The position numbers were made by a program, and so were the translations under genes. 64,000 nucleotides of DNA, from assembly GCA_014239555.1 (NCBI GenBank), contig JAAZYR010000005.1, positions 124,001 through 188,000 on the forward strand. Reading direction: 5' to 3'. Under the pieces are notes generated by a model. It saw nothing but the letters and a program-made list of their open reading frames with translations. It was not told the origin of the DNA and did not search any database. Below, in pieces: positions 25,211-34,071 of this stretch. Source of the stretch: Acidimicrobiales bacterium (lineage in GTDB: Bacteria > Actinomycetota > Acidimicrobiia > Acidimicrobiales > Poriferisodalaceae). Positions within the stretch are counted from its first letter, which is position 1; each line of letters begins with the position of its first letter.

Positions 25211-26586
25211 CCAAACGTGCTGTAGTCATCGGTGGAGGCATCGCAGGCCTCACAACGCTTCACCGCATCCGGCAGCAGTCTCCAGATATCGACACCATTC
25301 TTCTCGAAGCTTCTCCTCGTCTCGGCGGAAAGATTCTAACAACCAGTTTTTTGGGGAAACCTATCGACGAGGCAGCTGACGCCTTCATCAGCAGAGTCCC
25401 TTGGGCACTGGAACTGTGCAAAGAACTCGGCGTGGACAATTTTCTTGTTAGCCCAGCGACGACAGGCGCTTATGTCTTAGCTGACGGCGAACTACGAAAA
25501 CTTCCTGAAGGTCTCCTTCTCGGGGTGCCAACGAAACTGCTTCCGTTATTAAGAAGTCGAATCGTTAGTCCCCTTGCTGTCCTTCGCGCTGGCTTAGACC
25601 GAATCCGACCCGACGACTGGCCAGGCGACGACGAATCTGTCGGTGGGCTCATCAGACGCAGAATGGGCGATCAAATCGCTGACCGACTAGTGGACCCTCT
25701 AATTGGAAGTATCAACGCGGGCGACACTGACCATCTTGACGTGGCGTTGGCCGCCCCTCAGCTAGAGACTGCTTCACGACGGCACCGCAGTTTGATCACC
25801 GGGCTTAAAGAACAGACGAAGATTTCTTCCGAGAATACGCGACCGCTCTTCCTCAGCTTTGAGAACGGAATGGGTCACCTAGTCAAAGTGCTAGTAAACG
25901 CGCTAGGCGACGCAGACATTCGAACGAATACGCGAGTGACCAGCATTGCTAACAGCGATGGGCATCTGAACATCACCACTAACGGCGCGACCATCGAAAG
26001 TGACGTAGTCGTTGTCGCAACACCTGCTCATCAAGCAGCAAACCTTTTATCCAGTTGCTCATCAGCCGCCAGTCGCTTGTCTTCTATCGAGCATGCGTCG
26101 GTTGCATTAGTCACTATGGGCTTTCGCCGGTCCGACATAGGCCACCCTCTTGATCGTTCAGGTGTCCTTGTGCCTCACACCGAGGGGCTACTCACGACAG
26201 CCATAAGTTGGGGTAGCTCCAAATGGCCACATTGGGTTGACGATGAACATGCCGTTTTTCGGATCTCTGCTGGTCGAGCCGGAGATACAAGGGCGTTGGC
26301 TCTAGACGACGACGATCTTGTTGAAGCCTTACTCACCGAAATTGCTCAAATTTTAGATATTAAGGGGAACCTCATCGAGTGGCGAGTATCGCGATGGATC
26401 GATGCGTTTCCCCAATACGCGCCGGGTCACGATCGATTGGTGAGCGCAATCGAACGTGATTTGCGGACAGAAATGCCTGGCGTTTTTTTGACTGGAGCTG
26501 CTTACAGAGGCTTAGGGATTCCGGCTTGCATCAGACAGGGTGGCGAATGTGCAGATGCTGTTCTTGACTACCTCGAAGCAAAATGA
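25207..26586 (+). CDS. hemY: Protoporphyrinogen/coproporphyrinogen III oxidase (HemY/CgoX type)
   Basis: A 459-residue FAD-dependent oxidase. The dinucleotide loop is VIGGGIAGLTTLHRI at the N-terminus, followed by LLEASPRLGGKI. A mid-region VDPLIGSINAGD block and the C-terminal GVFLTGAAYRGLGIPACI FAD-binding motif are typical. In actinobacteria with HemQ, this enzyme usually oxidises coproporphyrinogen III to coproporphyrin III (CgoX), and that is the likely role here. It overlaps hemE and the Lnt homologue by four bases on each side. Confidence 0.93.
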   Translation: MTKRAVVIGGGIAGLTTLHRIRQQSPDIDTILLEASPRLGGKILTTSFLGKPIDEAADAFISRVPWALELCKELGVDNFLVSPATTGAYVLADGELRKLPEGLLLGVPTKLLPLLRSRIVSPLAVLRAGLDRIRPDDWPGDDESVGGLIRRRMGDQIADRLVDPLIGSINAGDTDHLDVALAAPQLETASRRHRSLITGLKEQTKISSENTRPLFLSFENGMGHLVKVLVNALGDADIRTNTRVTSIANSDGHLNITTNGATIESDVVVVATPAHQAANLLSSCSSAASRLSSIEHASVALVTMGFRRSDIGHPLDRSGVLVPHTEGLLTTAISWGSSKWPHWVDDEHAVFRISAGRAGDTRALALDDDDLVEALLTEIAQILDIKGNLIEWRVSRWIDAFPQYAPGHDRLVSAIERDLRTEMPGVFLTGAAYRGLGIPACIRQGGECADAVLDYLEAK

Positions 26587-28019
26587 GGCTGCTGGCGCCT
26601 TTCGGGCGATTCCTTCTCGGGGCAGTGATTGCATTATCTCTTCCGCCGTATGGAATGTGGGCGCTGGCCCCCATCGGGTTGGGCATTTTTCTTAGAACTG
26701 CGCGAAGTTCAAGCCGCAAGCGTCGTTTGTTCGACGCATGGAGCCTGTGGATGGGGTACTACGCAGCAGCTCTGACGTGGATGATCGATCTAACCGTTCC
26801 TGGTTGGGTCATAGCAACTCCTATTCAGGCCTTGATTATGGCGTTGCCGATGGCATTCATTCCTGCCAACGGGATTGGGCGTTCAATCTCTGTCCCTTCG
26901 GCCTTGGTAGTGGGCGAAGCCCTGCGGTGGGTAGTCCCTTTCGGGGGCGTGCCAATGTCAAACCTCGCTCTGGGTCCAATCGATACCTATCTGGTCGATG
27001 TCGTTCGTGTTGGAGGGGCTCTCCTCCTTGTCGGTTCGATCGGCATTGTTGCCGTTGGCGTCGAAGCAGCTTTATCGGCTCAGATGCGAACCACTTTGGG
27101 GTCGTTAGCCGCAATCGTGCTGTTAGTCGCCGTCGCCCAGGTCAGCCCCACAGGACGTATAGACGGTGTCATCAACGCCAGCGTTGTCCAGGCGGGTGGT
27201 GCGTTAGGCACAAGAGCGGCGACGAGCAACCAGCTAGCAGTGTTCGACCGGCACCTAGAAGCTATAGCTCGACAACCCGTCGACACGGATCTGATGGTCT
27301 GGTCCGAAAGTAGCGTGACGACTGACGCGCCGTTGGAAACGAGCGACGAGTTGGCGATTATTACCCAATTGGCAACCGATCTCGATGCGGTCATCGTCGC
27401 GAATTTTTCCGAAACGGACGGAGATTATTTTCGCAACGCCTCTGTTTCCGTCAATCCCGATAGCGGAATTGCCGGACGGTACGACAAGGTCCACCTTGTT
27501 CCGTTCGGCGAATACATACCTCTTCGCAGTTTTGTAGAGAATTTTGCTGACCTGTCTTTGATCCCGCGAGAAGCCTTAGCGGGCAACGGGCCTGGATTAC
27601 TCGAGTCAGGTCTTGGGCCAATAGGAAACGCAATTTCTTTTGAGGTGTACTTCCCTGAGCGAGTTCGCAGCGGAATAAAAGCTGGAGCTCGCATCCTCAC
27701 TAATCCCACTCTGGCCTCGTCATACACCACGTCGCTAGTTCCAGAGCAATCGCTTGCAAGTGCAAGGCTCAGGGCAATCGAAACCGACCGGTGGGTACTA
27801 CAGGCCTCTACCACGGGTTACTCGGCCATTGTTTCTCCGAGTGGAGATGTGGTGCTCAAAAGTGACCTTCGAGAGCAGACAGTGCTCACAACCTCCGTCG
27901 AGCTGCGCAGCGGAAACACGTGGGCAACCGAATTGGGCAAGTTCCCTATTTCTTTAATTGCGATGCTTTTGTTGGCAGGGACGGCGTTATTTGAATTCAG
28001 ACGTCGATTGTCAGGGTGA
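26583..28019 (+). CDS. lnt: Apolipoprotein N-acyltransferase homologue with Ser at the nucleophile position
   Basis: A 478-residue membrane protein: about six spans in the first 185 residues, a nitrilase-like outside domain to about 445, and a closing span. Lnt uses a Glu-Lys-Cys triad. E242 (VWSESSV) and K302 (YDKVHLVPFGEY) are present. The usual ICYE reads I-S-F-E, so the Cys is S352 (TCT at 27636-27638). The equivalent E. coli change is reported to inactivate the enzyme. The later RLRAIETDRWV...TTGYSAI block is conserved, so the gene is not decayed. It may use Ser, do another acyl transfer, or bind without acylating. It is coupled to hemY by ATGA. Confidence 0.85.
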   Translation: MRLLAPFGRFLLGAVIALSLPPYGMWALAPIGLGIFLRTARSSSRKRRLFDAWSLWMGYYAAALTWMIDLTVPGWVIATPIQALIMALPMAFIPANGIGRSISVPSALVVGEALRWVVPFGGVPMSNLALGPIDTYLVDVVRVGGALLLVGSIGIVAVGVEAALSAQMRTTLGSLAAIVLLVAVAQVSPTGRIDGVINASVVQAGGALGTRAATSNQLAVFDRHLEAIARQPVDTDLMVWSESSVTTDAPLETSDELAIITQLATDLDAVIVANFSETDGDYFRNASVSVNPDSGIAGRYDKVHLVPFGEYIPLRSFVENFADLSLIPREALAGNGPGLLESGLGPIGNAISFEVYFPERVRSGIKAGARILTNPTLASSYTTSLVPEQSLASARLRAIETDRWVLQASTTGYSAIVSPSGDVVLKSDLREQTVLTTSVELRSGNTWATELGKFPISLIAMLLLAGTALFEFRRRLSG

Positions 28020-28434
28020 CCGGTCCGTCGTTATGAATTTCAACTTCCATGTGCTTTTGGAACTGTCCAGTGGAGACGTTGGCGCCTAGGTCGGCCAACG
28101 CCTCACAGAGGCATCGAATCAGGGGTTCGGCTGTTTCTGGTCTAGCCGCCTGAACAAATGATGGGCGCCGGCCTTTTTTTGTGTCTCCGTAAAGGGTGAA
28201 TTGACTAATTACCAAGACTTCGCCGGTGTGTTCGCCTAAGGCATGGTTCATCAATCCCTGTTTGTCTTCAAAAACCCGCAAGTTCCAGATCTTCTCAGCC
28301 AACTTCGTCGCGGTGGTTGCATCATCAGCATGGGTAACGCCAACAAAGACGCATAACCCATTGCCGATAGCTCCAACAATGTGCTGGTCAACCGAAACTG
28401 AAGCTCGGCTGACTCTCTGTATTAATGCCCGCAC
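27997..28434 (-). CDS. dtd: D-aminoacyl-tRNA deacylase
   Basis: A 145-residue DTD. The opening MRALIQRVSRASVSVD, the mid-protein SQFTLYGDTKKGRRPSF and the late NDGPVTL (GPVT motif) are the family's fixed points. It hydrolyses D-amino acids, and Gly mischarged on tRNA-Ala, in the cytoplasm. Length is normal. Its 3' end overlaps the end of the convergent lnt-like gene by 23 bases, so both genes share sequence for their last seven codons. Confidence 0.95.
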   Translation of the reverse strand: MRALIQRVSRASVSVDQHIVGAIGNGLCVFVGVTHADDATTATKLAEKIWNLRVFEDKQGLMNHALGEHTGEVLVISQFTLYGDTKKGRRPSFVQAARPETAEPLIRCLCEALADLGANVSTGQFQKHMEVEIHNDGPVTLTIDV

Positions 28435-28572
28435 ACGTACTCGCTCTCAGCAACTCCAAGAGCTCATAAGCACCTGGGCTTCTGAGCCTACGGCGCGAGC
28501 TTTAGGGCAATGAGTTACCGACCGGTAGCATTGTTAGTCACGTTTCGCCCGAGCAAGCTGGGAAAGGGTCTC

Positions 28573-29832
28573 ATGTCCAGCGAGCGTCCACTTCGCATCG
28601 CCTTTTTGACGTATAGAGGTCACCCCTACACCGGGGGTCAGGGTGTCTATACGCGTCACATGGCACGCGAACTCACAGCCCTCGGGCACCACGTCGAGGT
28701 CATGTCGGGTCCGCCCTATCCCCACACCGATAAAGATATCGCCCTGACCAAGTTGCCTAGCCTTGACCTGTACCGGATGCCTGATCCCTTCCGCATTCCG
28801 CGCCTCAGCGAATTCAAAGATCGTTTCGATGTACTGGAATATTTAGTCACAGCAGGAGCGACATTTGCCGAACCTCTTACATTCAGTCTTCGAGCCCACC
28901 GAGAGTTGATGGGTCGCCTGGACGAGTTCGATCTGGTACACGACAACCAGTGTCTAGGGTCCGGTATTTGGAAAATTCACGAGGCGGGGCTGCCCGTACT
29001 TGAAACTATTCATCATCCCATAACAGTGGACCGTCGACTTGAGACACAACACGCTCCAACTCCATGGAAACGTTTCACCAAGAACCGTTTTTACGCCTTT
29101 ACGGGAATGCAGACCAAGGTCGCCCGGCGGCTACCTCGCATCCTTACGGTTTCCTCAAATAGTTTCGACGACATCGTCACCGATTACGGAGTTGACCCAG
29201 ACCGGTTGCACATAGTGCATGTCGGCGTCGATCCAGCGCAGTTTCATCCCATGGAGCAGATCGATGTAGTCCCAGCAAGACTCATGACCACCGCCAGCGC
29301 AGATGTTGCCATGAAAGGCCTGGCATTCTTGCTTGAAGCATTGGCAAAGCTCCGGACCGATGATCCCCGAGTTCATCTCGTTGTTATTGGCAAACCCAAA
29401 TACGACTCGAGGGCTACTGCTCTTATCAAAGAACTTGACCTTTCCGACAGTGTCGAATTTGTGAGCGGTGTGTCTGACCAACGCATCGTTGAGTTATATA
29501 ACGAAGCTGAAGTCGCTGTGGTGCCATCCCTTTATGAAGGTTTCTCTTTGCCCGCTATTGAGGCAATGTCTTGTGGGGTGCCCCTCGTCGCGACTACTGG
29601 GGGGGCATTGCCCGAAGTAGTGGGTGATGACGGCGTGACCGCGCTTCAGGTGGCGCCAGGTGACAGCGAAGCCCTAGCAGCAAAAATTCGATGGGCCCTA
29701 GCAGAAAAGAATTTACGGGCCACTGTTGGCAGTGCGGGCAGGAAAAGGGTGGAACAAAATTTCTCGTGGCGGATTACTGCCGAACAAACGGTTGAGCACT
29801 ATTACGCGTTATTGGATGAAATGGCTCGCTAA
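28573..29832 (+). CDS. Family 4 glycosyltransferase
   Basis: A GT-B glycosyltransferase of about 419 residues. The N-terminal donor/acceptor loop is YRGHPYTGGQGVYTRHMARELTALGHHVEV. The C-terminal EX7E motif is EGFSLPAIE, in PSLYEGFSLPAIEAMSCG. I prefer the ATG at 28573 because GGGAAAGGG precedes it; an upstream in-frame ATG at 28510 would add 21 residues. The retaining GT4 family uses nucleotide sugars or GDP-mannose on lipid or polysaccharide acceptors. It is followed by a methyltransferase sharing one base of the stop. Confidence 0.9.
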   Translation: MSSERPLRIAFLTYRGHPYTGGQGVYTRHMARELTALGHHVEVMSGPPYPHTDKDIALTKLPSLDLYRMPDPFRIPRLSEFKDRFDVLEYLVTAGATFAEPLTFSLRAHRELMGRLDEFDLVHDNQCLGSGIWKIHEAGLPVLETIHHPITVDRRLETQHAPTPWKRFTKNRFYAFTGMQTKVARRLPRILTVSSNSFDDIVTDYGVDPDRLHIVHVGVDPAQFHPMEQIDVVPARLMTTASADVAMKGLAFLLEALAKLRTDDPRVHLVVIGKPKYDSRATALIKELDLSDSVEFVSGVSDQRIVELYNEAEVAVVPSLYEGFSLPAIEAMSCGVPLVATTGGALPEVVGDDGVTALQVAPGDSEALAAKIRWALAEKNLRATVGSAGRKRVEQNFSWRITAEQTVEHYYALLDEMAR

Positions 29833-30572
29833 TGCTCACAGTTGACTACGACCGGTTGGGAGCAAAGCAGGGGGACCTGGTTCTCGATATGGGGTGTGGC
29901 GCAGGACGTCACGCATTCGAAACCGTACGGCGCGGTTGCCGAATTGTGGCGCTTGACCAGAGTCTTGAAGAGCTAGTTGACGTCAGAAACACCTTCGCTG
30001 CGATGATTGAAGCCGGTGAACTGCACGACCACGTCCAAGGTCAGCCAGTCAGCGCCGACGCCCTCGAACTACCTTTCGCAGACGAAACATTCGATCGAAT
30101 TATCTGCTCAGAAGTACTCGAGCACATCCCTGACGACCAAACCGCAATCAGGGAGCTTGCGAGGGTGTTACGACCAGGGGGCAGCATCGCTGTAACCGTG
30201 CCTGCTTGGGTAGCCGAAAAGATTTGCTGGAAGCTAAACGACGAATATTACGCCCCTAAAGCAGTCGGGGGACACGTCAGAATTTACCGGCGGTCGCAGT
30301 TACGATCGAAAATTCGCGAAGTTGGTCTACTACCTTGTGGCTGGGACCGGGCTCACGCTTTGCACTCTCCTTATTGGTGGTTGAAATGTGCTGTAGGTCC
30401 GTCCAATGACAAGCACCGTCTGGTGAGGGCCTACCACCGGATGCTGGTATGGGACATCGTTCAGAATCCCTGGATAACTCGCACTGTGGACCGTTTACTG
30501 AATCCAATTATTGGCAAATCGATAGTGCTGTACGCGATTAAACCCACCGTGGAGGAAGTGAATGCAGCCTGA
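29832..30572 (+). CDS. Class I SAM-dependent methyltransferase
   Basis: A 246-residue methyltransferase. Motif I is VLDMGCGAGRHAFE at about 18-31, the acidic post-I residue is in IVALDQSLEEL, and motif IV is FDRIICSEVLEHIPDDQ. The ATG lies in the TAATG junction with the glycosyltransferase. The C-terminal third carries HVRIYRRSQLRSKI, as seen in UbiE/COQ5-like proteins. The substrate is probably a sugar or lipid made by the neighbouring genes (inference). Confidence 0.9.
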   Translation: MLTVDYDRLGAKQGDLVLDMGCGAGRHAFETVRRGCRIVALDQSLEELVDVRNTFAAMIEAGELHDHVQGQPVSADALELPFADETFDRIICSEVLEHIPDDQTAIRELARVLRPGGSIAVTVPAWVAEKICWKLNDEYYAPKAVGGHVRIYRRSQLRSKIREVGLLPCGWDRAHALHSPYWWLKCAVGPSNDKHRLVRAYHRMLVWDIVQNPWITRTVDRLLNPIIGKSIVLYAIKPTVEEVNAA

Positions 30573-31587
30573 ATTCACAAGAGTGTTGACCGAAGATCAA
30601 ATCACGGCGACAGCATCAACAATTCTTGATCAGCAATCCAAAGAAGGAATGATTCTTTGGTTCCCCGACGGACACGCCGATACTTGGAATCACACCGAAG
30701 CAGCCATGGCTTTGTCGGCTGCTGGCTTTATTGATGCTGCAGATCGCGCGTACGAATGGTTAGCGAAGACCCAACGGGCAGACGGAAGTTGGCATCACTA
30801 TTACCTTTTTGATCGCGTTGAAGACGCGAAGGTCGACACGAATTGTTGCGCGTACGTAGCGACTGGGGTTTGGCACCACTACTTGACAACGGAAGATCTC
30901 ACTTTCCTAAAAGACATGTGGCCGATTGTGAGACGTTCGTTAGATTTCGTCGTTGACCATCAAAGCGCCGCGGGTCACATCCCGTGGGCTGTGCACACCA
31001 ACGGGACGCCTTGGTCGTATTCGCTAATTACCGGAAGTTCTTCGATTTATCATTCTTTGCGTTGCGGGATCGCTATCGCTCACCGGTTAGACGAAGACCG
31101 GCCCGAATGGGAGTTCGCTGCGGTTCGTCTAGCTGACCTTCTTCAATATCATGAACCCGAGTTTGAGCCGAAACGGCGTTGGGCTATGGACTGGTATTAC
31201 CCAGTGCTTGCCGGAGCAATCATCGACGAGTCCGCTGCTCAGCGGCTCGCCGAAAGATCTGGGGATTTCATTCTCGAAGACCACGGAGTGCGCTGCGTTT
31301 CGGATCAACCGTGGGTGACCGCAGCTGAAACCTGTGAATGCGCTATGGCGTATCTCGCTGTTGGCGACGAACACCGCGCTCGGAGCTTGTTCGAAAGCGT
31401 GCAACCGCTACGAGATGATGATGGTGCATATTTCACGGGGATGGTATTTCCCGAACACATCACCTTTCCAGACAACGAACGTTCGACTTATTCCAGCGCT
31501 GCCGTGGTATTAGCCGCCGACGCGCTTGACCGCAGATCTCCAGGCTCCCGTTTGATTATTGGGGAAGGTTTGCCCTTACTTCGCTAA
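30562..31587 (+). CDS. Alpha/alpha-barrel protein (prenyltransferase/terpene-cyclase-like fold)
   Basis: A 341-residue soluble protein with repeated helical hairpins and repeated W/G-rich turns (KTQRADGSWHHYY is the clearest, like the QW turns of squalene cyclases). Actinobacterial homologues are often labelled prenyltransferase, but no zinc ligands or DxDD motif are clear, so enzyme activity is unproven; a six-hairpin glycosidase is an alternative. GGAGG precedes the ATG, and the gene overlaps the methyltransferase end by 11 bases. The set glycosyltransferase > methyltransferase > this protein is probably one unit. Confidence 0.75.
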   Translation: MQPEFTRVLTEDQITATASTILDQQSKEGMILWFPDGHADTWNHTEAAMALSAAGFIDAADRAYEWLAKTQRADGSWHHYYLFDRVEDAKVDTNCCAYVATGVWHHYLTTEDLTFLKDMWPIVRRSLDFVVDHQSAAGHIPWAVHTNGTPWSYSLITGSSSIYHSLRCGIAIAHRLDEDRPEWEFAAVRLADLLQYHEPEFEPKRRWAMDWYYPVLAGAIIDESAAQRLAERSGDFILEDHGVRCVSDQPWVTAAETCECAMAYLAVGDEHRARSLFESVQPLRDDDGAYFTGMVFPEHITFPDNERSTYSSAAVVLAADALDRRSPGSRLIIGEGLPLLR

Positions 31588-31603
31588 CTCAGTGAACGGC
31601 TTC

Positions 31604-32230
31604 TCAACGCGATCTGCGCAACACGCGGAGACTCCCAACAGCCACATGCTCTGTGAAGCCATCTTCGTCTATCGCTCGACGAAAAATTTCGTAGGGAGGA
31701 CGGCCGCCATCCGCTGGGTCCTGAAAAACGTCGTGGATCGCCAAGAATCCGCTAGGAGCTATTTTGGAAGCCCAATCGTCGTAATCGGCGTGGGCTGGGA
31801 TGGGGCCATGACCGCCATCAATAAACACCATCGAAACCGGGGTTGCCCAGTGCGACGCAACGATTCGGGAATCTCCGACAATGGGCACAACCGACGCCTC
31901 GAGACCGGTTTCTTCCAGATTGCGACGTAAAACGGGCAGCGAATCGATTCTTCCTGTATCTCTGTTTACGACTTCCCGGTCATAATGCTCCCAGCCTTCT
32001 TGCATCTCCTCCGACCCGCGGTGGTGATCAATGGTGAACACCACCGAACCAGTCTCAGCCGCCGCCGCGCCTATGTAAATGGTGGACTTTCCGCAGTAAG
32101 AACCCAGTTCCACGATCGGCCCAGGAACCGTGATGTCGTGCACTGTTTGGTAAAGACACAGACCTTCGTCGTGGGGCATAAACCCTCGCGCTGCACGCGC
32201 TGCCGTTTCCAGATCACTTCTCATCATCAC
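31604..32230 (-). CDS. Class I methyltransferase, Methyltransf_24-like
   Basis: A 208-residue methyltransferase. Motif I is IVELGSYCGKSTIYIG, the acidic residue follows in VFTIDHHRG, and motif IV is MVFIDGGHG. This small group is often found beside glycan genes. The start is GTG or one of two ATGs right after it (32230, 32227 or 32224). Its 5' end overlaps the gtrA-like gene by 17 bases. It converges with the alpha/alpha-barrel gene and probably acts in the same surface pathway. Confidence 0.88.
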   Translation of the reverse strand: MMMRSDLETAARAARGFMPHDEGLCLYQTVHDITVPGPIVELGSYCGKSTIYIGAAAAETGSVVFTIDHHRGSEEMQEGWEHYDREVVNRDTGRIDSLPVLRRNLEETGLEASVVPIVGDSRIVASHWATPVSMVFIDGGHGPIPAHADYDDWASKIAPSGFLAIHDVFQDPADGGRPPYEIFRRAIDEDGFTEHVAVGSLRVLRRSR

Positions 32231-32639
32231 GGTGAGGCCTTCTAAAGAGGATCTTCTCTAACAAAAAAAATTTACTCACCCAGAGCAGACCGTACGCAGC
32301 TAAGTTCGCCAACATCACGATGGGCGTCGAACTTGACCATCGATCGGCGATACCAACAAGAACCGACGAAATAGCGAGTCCAACGAGGCTGTATAGCCAG
32401 AACGGCAAGATTTCGTCACGCAGCGAATGGCTGTCAGTTCGACGCCAGACCCATGACCGATTCAAAAGATACGCCGGTATCGCGCCGATCGACACTGCGA
32501 AGGTGTTAGCGCCGATGGCAGGCCAGTCGAGAATCACCAATCCAACCCACAACGAGGTTTGGGTCACAGCTATTGCAACGATCGACACTCCGGAGTATCG
32601 AAGTAGTTTGATTCGCAGGTCCCATATTTGGCTAGGCAC
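32214..32639 (-). CDS. GtrA-family membrane protein
   Basis: A 141-residue protein with four predicted membrane spans: about 15-33, 40-60, 80-100 and 108-128. The NRSWVWRR block between spans 2 and 3 and the C-terminal KFFLLEKILF are the GtrA signature. The family moves polyprenyl-linked sugars across the membrane. The start is GTG. It lies 18 bases after doxX-like and overlaps the methyltransferase, tying lipid-linked sugar handling to the glycosyltransferase locus at 28.5-32 kb. Confidence 0.85.
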   Translation of the reverse strand: MPSQIWDLRIKLLRYSGVSIVAIAVTQTSLWVGLVILDWPAIGANTFAVSIGAIPAYLLNRSWVWRRTDSHSLRDEILPFWLYSLVGLAISSVLVGIADRWSSSTPIVMLANLAAYGLLWVSKFFLLEKILFRRPHRDDEK

Positions 32640-32657
32640 GTCGCGCAGTGTACGAGG

Positions 32658-33167
32658 CTACGCGGAGGGCACTTCGTCTGTCTTGGGTCGATAGAAGCAA
32701 GCCAGAAGAGCAATAGCGGAACCGATTCCACCTAACACCGTCAACAAAAACCACCCATTCCCGCTCCAGGTCAAACCCAACGCTTCATCGAGCGACCATG
32801 ATCCGGGTCCAAGCAATGCCAGTGACGCTGCACCTGCGCCAAGCACAAATACGTATTCCCATCCATCTTTGATGATGAAAAATCCGTTCTTTCGATGGCC
32901 CACCCAGCCAGCGACGATCATGACTCCCATATATCCAATGCACGCCAGAGGTGTCATGAAACCTGCAGCTATTGCGCAACCAAATATCACTTCGCTGGAC
33001 GCTGCAAGGTGGGCGTGCAAGATACCCGGTCTTAAGCCCTCACTCTCGAACCATCGGCCAACGCCTTCGATGCCTCCGCGATATTTGGCGACGCCATGAA
33101 GTGCGAGCGTCACTCCTAGAACCAATCTCAGAATTAGTAGACCTAAATCGATTGCGTTTTGGTCCAT
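32658..33167 (-). CDS. DoxX-family membrane protein
   Basis: A 169-residue protein with four membrane spans. LGLLILRLVLGVTLALHGVAKYRGG is the family N-terminus. DoxX-like proteins are quinone-related membrane subunits or of unknown function; actinobacterial forms are linked with thiol redox stress. GGAGGG precedes the ATG. It probably follows the globin gene (56-base gap) in one minus-strand operon. Confidence 0.85.
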   Translation of the reverse strand: MDQNAIDLGLLILRLVLGVTLALHGVAKYRGGIEGVGRWFESEGLRPGILHAHLAASSEVIFGCAIAAGFMTPLACIGYMGVMIVAGWVGHRKNGFFIIKDGWEYVFVLGAGAASLALLGPGSWSLDEALGLTWSGNGWFLLTVLGGIGSAIALLACFYRPKTDEVPSA

Positions 33168-33223
33168 CTTCGATTCCCTCCTAGGAGAACAGATTTTACT
33201 GGGCTTGCGGGGGTCGATCCTAT

Positions 33224-33610
33224 TTAATCGGCGGTGTTAACCAGGTGAGTAGCCGCCATTGAGAAATATGCGAGCATTTGCTCTTGTAGATCAGCGTCGA
33301 TTTGGCTTTCGGATACGGCCTCAGCCATGTGGTGATACCAACGGTCTCGCTCAACGACACCTACACGCAAGTGCGCGTGACGCATTCGTAGTCTTGGGTG
33401 CCCTCTGGTGGTTGAGTAATCGCCTGGCCCTCCCCAATATTGCGCGAGGAAAAGCGCGAGCCAGTAGCGAGATGGTTCCAGGTCTTCGGGGTAGAGCGGT
33501 CGAAGCACTTCATCGGTCGCTACTCGCTCATAGAAGCGTGAACACAACTCATCGAACCATTGCAATCCGCCGACTCGTTCATAGACGTTTTCATTGGACT
33601 GGTCATTCAA
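33224..33610 (-). CDS. glbO: Group II truncated haemoglobin (GlbO-like)
   Basis: A 128-residue 2/2 globin. B10 is Tyr (FYERV, Y27), CD1 is Tyr (PLYPED), the proximal His is in LRMRHAHLRVG (H78), and G8 is Trp (DRWYHHM). This set defines group II, whose members bind O2 tightly and handle reactive oxygen or NO. Its start overlaps the end of the GNAT gene by eight bases. Haem production (hemE, hemY, hemQ) and the haem-binding nitrobindin are also in the window. Confidence 0.93.
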   Translation of the reverse strand: MNDQSNENVYERVGGLQWFDELCSRFYERVATDEVLRPLYPEDLEPSRYWLALFLAQYWGGPGDYSTTRGHPRLRMRHAHLRVGVVERDRWYHHMAEAVSESQIDADLQEQMLAYFSMAATHLVNTAD

Positions 33611-34046
33611 TGTTCTGGGCCTCGTAGCGGTAGATATTTGTCTCTCGAGTCACGAATCCAAGCCGCTTGTAGAGCCTATTGGCAGCTTCACGTGAGGGGC
33701 GGGAGGTGAGGTCGACCGTTTTGGCGCCCGCATTCACCGCTATCTCTAGGGCGCGCCGATTCAGGGCCTCGCCTATGCCGAGACCCCGAGCGCTCTCATC
33801 AACCACCACGTCTTCTATCCACGCTCGCATTCCCGTAGGAATCGGGAAAAGAACAAGCGTCATTGAACCGAGGATTGTCTCTGCTTCGGTGGCTAGAAGG
33901 ATGGTCGACGCCTCATGAGCGACGATGTGGTGCAGCTCCTCGGCGGTAGGGAGAGGTGAAGATCTAGATAGTTGAGGTATGAGCTCAGCAAAGGCCGAGA
34001 CGACTGCTTCGGTCACTTCTTCACAGATACTGATCTCAATCGTCAT
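33603..34046 (-). CDS. GNAT-family N-acetyltransferase
   Basis: A 147-residue acetyltransferase from the ATG at 34046. The acetyl-CoA loop is VVVDESARGLGIGEALNRRAL, with the usual G-x-G pattern, and the C-terminal NRLYKRLGFVTRETNIYRYE supplies the Tyr/Phe block. The frame is open to 34175 but the extra 43 residues look random and would overlap the PAC2 start, so I exclude them. The acceptor amine is unknown. It is the first gene of the globin operon. Confidence 0.87.
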   Translation of the reverse strand: MTIEISICEEVTEAVVSAFAELIPQLSRSSPLPTAEELHHIVAHEASTILLATEAETILGSMTLVLFPIPTGMRAWIEDVVVDESARGLGIGEALNRRALEIAVNAGAKTVDLTSRPSREAANRLYKRLGFVTRETNIYRYEAQNIE

Positions 34047-34071
34047 GGGTTCGCTCCCGATCGATGCCTTT

